Source of the DNA: Physcomitrium patens
Taxonomy: Eukaryota > Streptophyta > Bryopsida > Funariales > Funariaceae
Assembly (NCBI RefSeq): GCF_000002425.4
Contig: NC_037273.1
Coordinates: 1,753,996-1,817,995 of the forward strand
Direction: 5' to 3'
Length of the DNA: 64,000 nucleotides
The notes beneath the pieces are model-generated. The model searched no databases. It had not been told where the DNA came from and worked only from the letters and a program-made list of their open reading frames with translations. This document shows positions 1 to 12,120 of this stretch, piece after piece (position 1 is the first letter of the stretch; every line of letters begins with the position of its first letter). A program made the translations under genes and the position numbers.

Positions 1-1394
1 GTTGAGTGATCCAAACTACCGCAATGACCAACCCTCTTCACTTAGAAATTCTCTAGAAATTCAGATTTTCTTCAAATTTACCAAAATTATGCCTTTTAGA
101 GCTTAGCTTATAAGTCTTTATGCTCCCAAAATTTCAAATAAATCTAATCACCAAGCATTGAGAAATGCCTTTCCAAACTCGATTGATTCAAACTACAAAG
201 GTAGTTGACTCCTTCAAACTCAAAAATTCACCAAAAATTCTTTCTTACTTTAAATCAGGCAAGTCTTATCTTTTTGGAAATTTAACAACAAAAGCTACAA
301 CTACTAAAAATCTCACATTGAAACAACAGAAATTGAGTGACTTATTGAAGAAAATCTGAGGCCCTTGAAACCCTTGGGATATTTGGAAGGCCGAAGAGAT
401 ATCTACCTCAATGAAACATATTTTAAAACTTAATGACCATCCTTCATAATGCAAAATCCATACATACACAATTACAAGGCTCACAATGAGAATAAAAATC
501 TAAATAAAATTAAGATTAGGGTTTCGGCCAAATTTTGGCATGTCTACGCCCTTCACCCAAGAGAGGAGAGAGAGAGAGGGCTTGGAAAACCAAGCTTCTT
601 CTATACAATTGAGTGGAGGCTCGTAGAAGGCTGGCTACATCTCTACCCTTGATTTTTAAGATCCGTAATTTAGATCTACAGCCTTCATTCATCCAAGAGC
701 CAATCTCGTTACCAAGGCTGATGGCTCTTGTAAGTGGTCAAGAAAGAATTTTTTTGTAAATCTAACTTCATTATTGTGTTCAAAACACCTTTTTAAGCTA
801 AGATCGACTACTCACATACCTCAATCCATGCTCAATTATAATTTTTATGGAAGTTTTTACTTACAAGGATCTTAGTAATTTTTGTGAAATTCTTCAAAAT
901 GAGAATTTCATTGCTTCTCTTGTAATTTGAAGGAGAGGTTGCTGATCTTGTTTTCTTCACTCCACGAGGTAAATCCGGTGCCACCATTGCATTAAAAAGA
1001 CTCCCATTAAGTAGAAGAACCACCATGCCGCTTAAATTTGTCGAATTTGGAAGAAAATCCAAAATTACCATTGCTAACTTCCCTAAATGTTTAAGAGAAT
1101 TATAATTCCAACTCCTAAAATATGTGAATGATCATAGATGCATTCATAGGCTTTTAGTCAACCCTTATAGTAATGACTAACAACCTCTAAATTATTAAAC
1201 TAACTAAGTTATTATTCTAATTTTCTAACTCTTATGACTTTAGTCCTAATTAATCTAATTCAAGGAATTAGACTATGATTTATACTATCAAGGATTGTAA
1301 TCCTAAAAATTCTATAAAACTAAATTCCACTTATATAAATTCTAATCTAACATTTTTAATTATCATAAAATAGAAAAATAATAAAAATTTAAAT
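1..1394. other. AT-rich spacer, no gene seen
   Basis: I see no coding region, RNA gene or recognisable element. The short ORFs in this stretch are under 80 codons, overlap one another on opposite strands and have no motif. Base composition is AT-rich like the other spacers of the window. It may be older transposon debris, but nothing is recognisable. Confidence 0.5.
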
Positions 1395-1662
1395 TTTAGA
1401 GTATAATTGAGAACTCACAATATCGCCATGTAGCTCTTAGGTAGGTAGTATATATAGAGGTAAGAGTGAAGCCTTCTTCACTCTTGTCAACTCCTTTCTT
1501 GCTTCCAGTCTAGTTTCAAGAGTCTCTAGTTTTCTTATCTTTTGGCAATAGCCACTCCAATTTCTTTCTTAATATACATATTTAATTATTTTTATTTTTT
1601 CATCTTTCTTTGAGAAAAGTTTCACTGGTTTATTTGTTTTTATCAAGTTCTTGTCCTTGACA
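1395..1662 (+). repeat. Family A LTR, truncated at its 5' end
   Basis: This matches the TATA-to-end part of the 560-bp family A LTRs near 37.6, 43.4 and 62.1 kb, read in the opposite strand. Shared landmarks are a TATATATAGAGG box near 1449, the following GTGAAGCC segment, the TTTCAAGAGTCTCTAG block and the terminal CTTGTCCTTGACA ending at 1662. The U3 half is missing. The left border is a similarity limit and uncertain by about 15 bases. No target duplication is visible because one end is lost. Confidence 0.75.
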
Positions 1663-2379
1663 TCATGTTGTCCAAATACCTCTACAAATGCTTCTAAAAA
1701 AGCTTCAAAAATGCTCAAGATTGAAGATTTCTTTTCAAATCAAGGAGCAAAGCAAGATAAGTTATGTCCTGTAAATAAGATTTTGACTAAATTAACTCAT
1801 GACTCTTTTGTTGGATAGAGCTCAAATTATAGAAAAGTTATTGATCAAATTTGGCTAATAAATCCTTAAAACTCGAAGTGTGTTTGATCAAAAAAATTTA
1901 GAAGACTAAGCAAAGGTTCCTTTTATTATTGAATAGGTAAATTTTCTTGTGAAGGTATAAGTGCTACTACCTCCTTGAATGTAAAAGCTTAAGAAAGTGA
2001 TTGCATTATATGCTAAACTACTCTTAGTCTTGCTTTATTATAAAATCTTATAAAAAATCCTTCAGTTTTAGCAGTTCCATAAGATAAAACATTCAGTGTA
2101 TTTATAATAATATTTAACTTAGACTTATGAGATTCAATTATATTAATATCTTTACCTCCAGCTATCCTAAAACATAAAAAGAGAATTTCTAAACATTACT
2201 AGTTTAGAGAATGGTACTCCACAACTTCTAAAGTACTTAGATGCTTTCAAGAAGAGAGATAATCCACTATCTATGAATAAAGATCACACTCTAGTATTGA
2301 TAAGAAGACAGTCTCTATAAGTTGTCATGGATACATTACATAAGAGACCAAACGAGAAGTTGAATAGAAGAATCATTTT

Positions 2380-4870
2380 ATGTTGTTAAAGATATTATTT
2401 GTTTGTAGTATAAGAAGTTTGGTCATTTTAACTTTTAGTCATTGTATCACTTATATAACTCAAAACTTGTTGGTGGAATATGACAACTACCATAATGGAA
2501 AGAAGTTTGTAAAAGTTGTATGCATAGAAAGTTACATAGAAAATATGCTTCCAAAAAAAGAAGTTGGTTTATAACAAGATAATTGGAAATAATTTATTTT
2601 AATTTATGTGGTCCTATGCCTATTCTATTAAAAAAAATAACATATTAATTTTAATGTTCTTTGATAATTACACATAAGACAGTTATATTTTTTATAAGAG
2701 AAGTTAAAAACATTTGGCAAATTCAAAGAATTAAAAAAAAAAAAAAAAAAAAAAAAAATGAATGTTTAAAAACAAATTATGGAGATGATTACATATTCAA
2801 TGGATTTCAAAGCTGCAACAAATAAGAAGAGATTAGGAGAGAATTTACCTCAGCTTGTTATTTTCAACAAAAAATATTATTATGAGAAAAAAAGTACCTA
2901 AATATCTGTAGAAAGAATTTGAAAAAACTATGAATTATATATAAAACAAATCTCCAACAAAAAGTTTAAGATTTTTAATTCTAAGAAAAGTATTTACAAG
3001 ATACAAACTTGACTTATTTCACTTACAAATTTTTGATTGTATGACTTATTGCTATATACCTTTAATTTTAAAAAATAAATTAAATTCAAAAACTTTATAT
3101 ACATTATTCATAAACTACAACAAAATAACAAAGAGAATTGTTGCTATGACCCTCTCAAATAACATATAACTATTTTCAAAGATGTTATCTTTGATAATGA
3201 GAAATTCAATCCAAAACTTATTTTATTTTTAACTCCATTATTGAAAAGAAGTTTTGATTTGTTCATCAATCAAAATATACTATTCAATAATATAGTAAAA
3301 AAGCCTTCTAGTCCATCTCCTACCAAATAGAGAATAATAATACTAGCAAATAATGTACAAAGGAATGAATCTATAACAAGCATTTCAACAACAAGAATAA
3401 TAGATTAAAATTGTATTGATGAATATAATTTTGATCCTTCTCTCTAAATCACTTCTCTTATTTGAAAGTCCACAAGATCTAAGAAAATAAATATCAAATT
3501 AGATGATTATCATATTTATATCTCAACTAAAGATTATGACTTGTGTTAATTGAATTTAAAAAGTTTCAATGTTAATTCTACAAAGACTAAAGAAGCCAAA
3601 TTATAAGGAAAAAATATCAAATTTATATAAGTTAATAATATGTCAATCCATATCATTAAAGTAGATATTTAAGTTGAACTTAGAATCAACAGCCAACCAA
3701 GCACAATAAGATTCATATAAAGAGGTATAGATTTCATTAAGACTTTTGCTCTCATTATTAAGTAGTTTATAATTAAAACTACTACAGCTTTAACAGCTAC
3801 TAATATTTGGACCGTATATCATATGGATGTAGAAACATCATTTCTAAATGGTATTTTTAAAGAAGACTTTTCTATAACTCAACTATATGATTTCATCTTA
3901 CTCAAAAAAGAAATACTAGTGTGAAAATTTTTAAAATCTATCTATGAACTAAAACAATCACCTAGCACTTGGTATGAAAGGACATATTGAATCTTAAAAG
4001 ACATACATATTATTAAAAGCAATTTTGATGCAAACATGTCTTACATGCACAAAGATGGTGATATTGTTATACTTATGTTATATATTGATAATTTATTTGT
4101 TATTGGAAGTAACATCAAACTTATTATGTAGTTAAAAGATGATTTAAAAAGTATGTTTGATATGATTGATTTTGAAATTATTCAATAATATTTGAGAATT
4201 GATTTTGATAGAACATTAAAAGAAGTTTTTATTCATCAAACAAATTATGCAAAAAGAATCTTCAAGAAATTTGGAACGTTAAAGTATAAATTTGTATGCA
4301 CATTAATATCAAAAAGATTAATTCTTGTCAACAATGCAAAAGCTTCTTTATGCAATATAATACTCTTTTATCAATTAATTGGAAAATTCATGTTTTTAAC
4401 TATTATATGATTAGTCATTGCTTATGCAATAAATAGAGTGAGCAGCTTCATGTCCAAACTAGAAGACACATACTTGGAAGCAGCAAAATATATCTTACAT
4501 TATATTAACCATATTATAGATCATGGAATTTTTTATCATAAAGATGGATCTTATACTACAATAAGGTATATAGATGTAAATTGGAGGTCATATTTAAAAA
4601 CACAAAAGTTAATGGTTGCATATGTATTTATAATGGAATGAGGACCTATTAGTTGGAAAAGTAAGCCCCAATTAACAATATCAAGATCTTTGATATTGTT
4701 AGCTAAACAAAAAGTTGTTTAGCTAAATCAACTTTTCACTAGATTAAAATGTCATAATAGAAGTATCATCCTAAGTTCTTGTAAAAATAGAGAAATTACT
4801 TCCATATTGGATGATTCAACTAACATAATCATAAGTTAGTTTAAGTTTAGTCATAAAAAGTTTCTAACTA
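2380..4870 (+). mobile_element. Decayed Ty1/copia retrotransposon (integrase zinc region, RT, RNase H)
   Basis: Conceptual translation in several frames gives the copia order of domains. A GAG-pre-integrase-like segment at about 2400-2580 contains FGHFNF and CKSCMHRK, the zinc-finger region of copia integrase. At about 3790-3900 is the reverse transcriptase block with HMDVETSFLNG, followed by YELKQSPSTWYER. At about 4080 is LYIDNLFVIG, where the YVDD catalytic pair is damaged (second Asp replaced by Asn). RNase H blocks RYIDVNWRSYLKT and ISWKSKPQLTISRS lie at 4560-4690. Frames are interrupted by many stops and an A-run near 2735-2757. The bases between 1663 and 2379 may be its gag but I cannot show this. 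No LTR pair is recognisable. This is a dead element. Confidence 0.85.
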
Positions 4871-5094
4871 ATTTGAAGAATATTTTGTTCCAACACAGAT
4901 GTAATAAAAAAAAAAACTAGTTTGTTTTTAACTTTTATTATTAAACAATGATAAGAAGTTCCATTGATTTTTTTGTTCTGAATTTCAACCCACAAACTAA
5001 TATTTCATATACAAAATCAATAGAACAAGGGATTTGAAAACTAAAGATCATTTCAGAGTATTTGGATTTGGTGAAATATAATATATCCATGTAA

Positions 5095-5131
<37 letters not shown>

Positions 5132-5492
5132 CTCATCTTATCAAATATTACTAAGATTGAAGCAATATATTATTTAATTGCAAATTAAAAATTCTTCTAG
5201 AAATTAATAATTTAACTCAAATTATCTATAAAACAACTATTGTACATATTTTTGTGATTTTTTACGTATTTATATATACACATATAGATATATGTATATA
5301 TAAACAAGTAATTTTTTTAAAAATACTTGCAAGGCAAATTTAGGATGATAAATCTAGATATTATAAACAAGTAATATATGTTTATAATATCTAGATTTAT
5401 TTCTCAAAAGATATAGATTTTTTATTATAATTAATTGATTCAATTTACTTAATGATAGTGGAAACATTTTATTTCTAAAGATTTATTAATAA

Positions 5493-5523
<31 letters not shown>

Positions 5524-6450
5524 ATATTTTAAAACTTCACTATTGTTCAAAATGATGTAGTTGAAAATTTTTAATTGATGTATTATATCAAACAGATAAA
5601 ATTGACCAGTAGTTTCAGGGTTATTGAAATTATAAATTGGTTATTGAAAATAAGTATGAAAGCTATGTCAAATCCAAAATCCATTACAACTATAATGAAA
5701 AAATGAATATGAATTTCTTCACTTAATTTAAAATTATGATATTTTATTATGGTTTGAATCAAAGACTATCTTATTTTACTGTTGTTGTAAAAAAGAAAAG
5801 AAAAATACACATGTGAAGGTGATTTCAACATACGCACAGCTAGATTGTACAATTTTTCAAGATCTGTTTGTGTTACCTTGACTAATTTTCATAAAATTGA
5901 CTGTAAGAACACGTGAAATTGAATTTTGTCGCCACATCTTCATCTTGCTCATACCATTTATTTATTTTTATTTATTTTTAATTTTAATTTTTTCATGTTT
6001 AGATTCTCAATTTGTGTGTGAGAATAAAACTTTCAGAACATTTACAATTTATCTTAAAACATTTAAGCTCCAACTCTTCCCAAACAAGACAATCAAAAGC
6101 AAAAACAATGAAAGAAAAATAAATCGAGATTCAAAATGATCCAAAAAACAGAGAATCATAAACCCATTTCAAACGGAGTGAAATACATATGTATAAACAA
6201 AAACAACAACAACTAAGACCTCAACACGAGAAATAGATTGGCATATAAATTTGCATTCTCCTTCAATTCATCCACAACAACTCTGTTTACAAAACACTTC
6301 CAACTGTTCGCTGCTCCAAATCAACATGCATTCTAACTGTCCAACCATTCCTTCACAAAAAGAATGAGGCTTTACTATGTAAATTTTCCATAAAATATGG
6401 CATTCAATTAGTGTTGTATTGTGCTGTGCTGTGTTTGTTTTGGGTTCGAC
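4871..6450. other. AT-rich spacer with (TA)n arrays
   Basis: There is no recognisable gene. It contains TA arrays at 5099-5128 and about 5497-5515 and the perfect hairpin listed separately. The ORF at 5897-6139 encodes a hydrophobic stretch from AT-rich sequence and has no motif. The right end probably includes the 3' transcribed region of the minus-strand gene at 6519-6904. Confidence 0.5.
5348..5400. repeat. Perfect 22-bp stem hairpin
   Basis: Bases 5348-5369 and 5379-5400 are exact reverse complements, separated by a 9-base loop (agtaatata). The stem is AT-rich with one central CTAGA block in each arm. It lies in non-coding DNA between the copia remnant and the 6.5-kb gene, and could be the remains of a small inverted-repeat element. 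No flanking duplication is obvious. Confidence 0.8.
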
Positions 6451-6518
6451 GTGACATGTTTTCGTGGAACAGAACCTTCATCGCCATAGCTCGCCGGAGC
6501 CAGTGCAGCTTCTGCTCG

Positions 6519-6904
6519 TCACTCTGAAACCTTGTTTGCTGTCGATCTTTGTCTCGAAAATTTCCACAGGGCATCTTTCTTCATCTTCTTCCTGGACGGA
6601 GCATCAGCGGCGGAGTTGTTCGATGATACCGAGTGTCGAGGCTCCATCGCCACATCGTACCGCCCGTTCACTTCTCTCACGGTGATGGTTTGTTGTCGAC
6701 GCACTCATCCGTGTTCAGCTTCACGACCTTGCCCGCACCGTCATCGGCACCCAGCGAGTACTCCATGTACGTGTCTCTACAATCCGTGTACATCGTGTAG
6801 CTGTTGTTCGCGTGGACCGTTGCCACTTTTGTCGTGTACTGACACATGTCCACCCTCATATCCAAGGGTCGTGAGGTCAGGTTGATGATCTGCGTGGAAC
6901 CCAT
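6519..6904 (-). pseudogene. Small plant protein gene with an apparent 1-base frameshift
   Basis: The ATG at 6904 opens a 75-codon frame (start MGSTQIINLTSRPLDMRVDM) that ends early at a TGA near 6680. An overlapping frame carries on as TITVREVNGRYDVAMEPRH to a stop at 6519. The two would form one protein of about 128 residues if one A were restored in the AAACC run near 6693, so a single-base deletion (or sequence error) is the simplest reading. GC content is well above the flanks, supporting real coding origin. The first part is rich in short beta-like segments with three Cys (CQYTTKV, TDCRDTY, DECVDN). The second part ends with a basic stretch (RKKMKKD). I do not recognise the function with certainty; it resembles from memory a plant-only family of unknown function. 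No transmembrane or signal segment is seen. Confidence 0.5.
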
Positions 6905-7768
6905 GTCGCGGAAATCTCATCAACAACAAGCTGCAATATCGCGATCACGGTTTCGGTAATAACGCCGTCTATCCAGGCTCGCGGAATCAGACCAACGAGC
7001 GACTGACAGCATCGATATCACCCGATCAACGCAGAATCTGCACACTGCACCACTCATCTATCGATCTAGTGAACTCAAGATCCTGGCTCTGGGTGTTCGC
7101 ACGCAATGTGAGTCCGATCACAAGGTATACGCAATCGCTGCATAATCAAGGAATACTACTAATATCTGATTAGGCAACCCGATGGCGGTTCCAGTTCAAT
7201 CGCACCTTCTATCCCCACAACAAGGTTCAGAATTGCAATGTACGTCGATGTTCTTCAACCTTCGCTTTTTGCTGGATCATTGAATTGTGTCTGGACGCTG
7301 TCCCACAGATTCACCGACCTAACCGAAAGGCCCGATCAAATAAATTATCTTGACAATTGTCACTTGCTTTTCGACCCACGTTTTCTCCCCTGCCGTCGAC
7401 ACGTGGGCTACTGTTAAGTCCAACAAATAATAAAGATTTTTTTTGGGTATATGTGTAGATTTTTTTGATTATTATAATGAACGAGAGGTGAACAATATCC
7501 ATGGATTCAGATGCTTGATTCTGATTTTTTTTGCCGTGAACTGTGACGAGCGCGGATCACACGGCGAGGAAGTTCCATTTTTCGAATCAATTCTATAAAT
7601 CTATTATACCTTTGTAGAATTGATTCGACATTAGTTACTAAAACAATTGATTCGACATTGTAACTTGTAACAATTGATAATTCAACAATTGATACATAGA
7701 TCGAAATTTCTTTTGTGATAATTGATATTATAACACTACGATTGATATTATAATCAACTGCAAATTCA

Positions 7769-7800
<32 letters not shown>

Positions 7801-8142
7801 TTCTATTTATATTTAATTAAAAGATCTATTTTTGATGAATATTTAGTTTTTTACTTAGTTAACCACAATTTATTTTATATTCTTTAGAAATATAGTTTGA
7901 AAATTTTAATCTAACTTTTTAGTTTATAATTATTTTTGTAATAAAAAAAATCATTATAGATTAATCATCTTTTTTGATAATATAATACAGAATGTAATTA
8001 ATTAATGAATAAAAAGCATCTTTAACTTTTCAAAAAGAATATTAGCTTTTAAATTCAATTACTATTTTAATAAAAATTAAAGAAATTTATCGAAAATTCT
8101 AAATTAAAATATTTATTCTATATATACACACAAACAAACACA

Positions 8143-8180
<38 letters not shown>

Positions 8181-8773
8181 GTTGTTTTTTCATGAGACCT
8201 TTTTATTTATATAAGCAAAGTTATATTTGTTATGATTCTAAGAAATAACCAAATTTATAAGAACACAAGATGTCTTATTTTGTCGTGTACAGTGCATACA
8301 TGAAATTATTTTCAAATCTATAAACACAGTAAAATATTATATCTAAGACTGTACATAATTTATCTTGAAACTGCAGTACAAAATAAGCATTATGTTATTC
8401 ATGAAATTACAACAATGATCATAATACAATCCTTAAAAATCTAACAAATATTATTTCAAAACTTCTCTACATAAGTCCATGTATGTATATATTTCTATTT
8501 GTAAACATAATCATATAAACATGTAAATTGTTATTAGCACTATTTTAGATTCCTACTTATTGTGTTATTACCTTACTTTGTTAATTATGTATAATGATAT
8601 CAACATAAATAATTAGTTTACTTGGTAATACATCCAAAAATAAAAACTTCGTATTAATAAGTGTAATATTAAACAAAATAATAAAAAAATAGTATAAGTT
8701 TGATTTTGATGAATTATTTTTTATTGTTCAAACATGGAATATGTGAATATTTGAATGAAAATAAGATAATAGA

Positions 8774-8804
<31 letters not shown>

Positions 8805-10859
8805 TATGTGATGAATACAAAATTTTAAACTAAAAATTTATAATAAAATGTAGTGTGAATATTTTTCCTAAAAATAAATTGATGAAAATATAATATAAAA
8901 AAATGAAACCATAAATATGAATAAATTCAGTATCATATACAAATAAATGTAAGGCTATAATTCTAATTATGTAAGCTGTGTAGCTTAATTCTTTGTTTTT
9001 CTTTAAGATGATATCAGACATTAATTTATTGAAGATAATACATTTTAATTCATATCAATATTTTAATAATAAAACATGGATCTTATGATAGAAATACACA
9101 CACTTCTACAATTTAAGCTCTATCAAATTTTTCTAATAGGATTAAAAGTTTCAGAAATTTTCTTCGTTAAAACAATTATTTCTAGTTGTTAGTACTTTAG
9201 AAATATTTTGGAAATTATTTTGAATAAAAAATATTAATAAAAAAATTTCACCAATTTTAAACCCTTAAAACTAAAAGTCATATTTATCAATTTTCAAAGA
9301 CCTTTAAGTTTGAAGTTTATTTTATTTATTTATTTATTTTTTAATAGAACAGTTTTGATAAGAATAGTTTTTAACCTTAGTACATATCTATTTTACAGAA
9401 AAATATAGAGTTTGCTTGTTAAAAATTTATTGCAGCTTTATTTATTAAATTGATAGCCACTATAAATATTTGGTATAATTATAATTTTTAAATTATTAAA
9501 AATATTACTTTAAATAAAATAAACTTGGTTTATAATTATAGAAGCTTAAAGATTTTTTTTAACGTTTCAGCATAGATTTAAAGTAGAAACTAAATCTTAG
9601 AAGATGAAAAAATTAACTAAAATATAATAAGGCACTAGAAATTAACAATTTTTTCTGTGTGGTTTTACAAAAATTTATTAAATAAATAAATTTAAATAAA
9701 AATACGTATCTAAAAAAATAAAATTGGTAATATATAAAATATTTAATATAATATTAAGATAAAAATTTGATCCATAATATAAAAAGCAGTTCTAAATTTT
9801 GATTACATATGACACAATTTATATCTAAGTTAGAGTTTATCTTTTAAAATTTTATGTTGTATGATCTGGAATATAAAATTGCATAATTTTTCCATATGAT
9901 AATAAAAAATTAAAATTAGATACAGGTTAATTGTTGCATATTGTTTTAAAATAGCTAGAATTGGTCTTATTTTGCTATTATAACATTTAAAATTTGGATA
10001 GTTATTCTTTTTCGTATTGGTCATTAGAAGAGCCAAATAAAAAGAATATGGTATAACCTTAGAGACATATTTTTATTATTAAATATAATTTTTTATAATA
10101 GATTTTTAAAAAATCGTACTACACTTGATTTTAATGTTAAAATTGTGTAATATAAAATACAAGAAGAAAATTTAGAGATGCTTTTATTCTATTTCAAAAC
10201 AAGTACATGTAAGTAAAAATTTTAAAAAATTATTGACTAAATTACAAATCTATTCCAAGAATAACAATTTAATTCAAGATCAATAGGTGCAACATTGAGC
10301 TAGAATTATTTGTATTTTATCGAGTAAATATACTTTGAATTTATATCTAAAGTGGTTTTTAAAAATAAAAATAGATTAAATCAAACATCTATATATATAT
10401 ATATATATATATATATTTCAAGGTTTGTTAAAAAAATGAACATAAATAAAGTGAGTATCAATTCCAATCAATGACAAAAGGATACACAATTTTAATATTT
10501 TGTTATATTGTCTAGCTCTTGGAACAAAGCACATTTTATTTTATTTTTTTAGATTTCTCTCTATTTTTAAATTATACATTAAGTGAGTGATAACACATTT
10601 TGAAGAAAGAATATTTGACAAATCTTAAATGTAGAGATTATCTCTAAATTTAGAGATTATATCTTTGGATTACATTCATTACCCATGACTCACAAATGTA
10701 GTCACAAGTCTGAAAATTGGAAATTGGAACTAAGAAAATCATTCCCGAAGTTACGGCAATACCACAAGGTTAAAATTAAGTATATTCATTTACTAGCTAA
10801 AATATGAAGGCTGATTGCACTCGGTACCCTTAAGCAGCCTGTCCAAGACCTAGCATCTC
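6905..10859. other. Upstream region of the small gene, then AT-rich spacer
   Basis: 6905-7560 has moderate GC and may be the 5' leader and promoter of the minus-strand gene at 6519-6904. No ORF of note lies there. From 7570 the sequence becomes extremely AT-rich with (TA)n at about 7773-7800 and 10390-10416 and A-runs at about 8143-8175 and 8778-8801. I see no gene, RNA or transposon domain in it. Confidence 0.5.
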
Positions 10860-12120
10860 CGATTTCATTCTTCCTGTGATTATAAAATACACTCAATGTC
10901 GTTGTGGCAGTATTAGGATGGAAATTCTGTCACTCCATTAATACTTTTTCTTTTTTCTTTTTTTTTTTTTTTTTTTTACAAACAAATATGTGAGTGTATA
11001 TTATGCTTATCAAATTTTGGATGAAATCCTTGACTCTTTCTAAGCCCTGCAAGAAGTGGTCTACCTTGCTCTAGTAATCATTCCTGGAATCTCTTGCTTC
11101 ATATTCCACCATATCATTGTGGAGAATCACATCGTATTCAATAATACTACACACACAAAAACAAACTAGTTTTGAATTCACAAACTGTTGATCGCCGTTT
11201 TAAGAGTTGAGTCTTTTATCTGGGAGGTTGAAGAATAATGTGCCACTTCCAATCCTGAATTGTACAAGTTTTCAGAATGACACATCACTTTGCCCATTCA
11301 GACTGAAATGCCTTGTCAGAAGATTTCAATTTGACATGCTCCCATTCTTGTTTTGCTCATGGATATAGTTCCTATGGTAGATCAGGAAAGATTCCCAGTT
11401 TACAAGCAGGGCGGACGTTTAAGACCATTTGGTGGGTATTTAGATGGTAATCTTCATCTGTACGAACTGAAAGTACGTTCGGACAAAGCGTAGTGTGTAA
11501 CTGTGAACTACTAGAACACTTTTGATTGAGTCCAGGGAAAACGTTCTTATAAAATGTACAACGTGCCCATGCTTTGTCGCAGAAGTCGGATTTCATCAAT
11601 AATACATGCCACTGCTGTTGAGTGATCTATATTACACTGATTTGTTGACTCTTAACATTCTATGTCTCTCGGCACTCATAACGATGTCGCTGCTTCCTTC
11701 AACATTGTCGACGTGATATGATGCTCTCTTATGCTCTCTACCTTTCAAGCTTCACTGTACAACAGACTTTCAAGTCCCTCTATATCTACGTAATCATGAG
11801 TCGTAGTGTGTTTATGATCATCTAACTTAACCATCCGGGCATTTCGAGCAGAAGCTCGTCCATGTTGAGACGAGCAAGTGCCCAGCTTGATACGCCTGGA
11901 AGCAACTGAGTAACCACTTTCCTACAGGCGTAACTGAGGACCCTCCTGTCTATCACGTGACTTGGTTCCTCTACATTCCAAAACAATGTCTTTGCAATAA
12001 CTTGGTGGCGCAAATTCGAGGCACCCCCGGGCGCTGCTAATCGATCGCTCGGATTGCAGCGATGTAGACAAACTCTAGCTAATCGTTACACTTGGTCAAA
12101 GTCAGATGGGCACATTCAAT
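10860..12120 (-). other. Candidate 3' untranslated region of the MYB-CC gene
   Basis: This stretch directly follows the MYB-CC stop codon and keeps the higher GC of the gene until about 10.85 kb, where AT-rich spacer begins. Its ORFs (11372-11599, 11822-12013) are short and motif-free. I found no clear minus-strand AATAAA close to the stop, so the real cleavage site is unknown. A separate non-coding transcript is possible. Confidence 0.35.

Noticed and set aside
2732..2757. Poly-A run as the tail of a retrogene or LINE
   Set aside because: It lies inside the copia remnant with pol sequence on both sides, so it is a local homopolymer.
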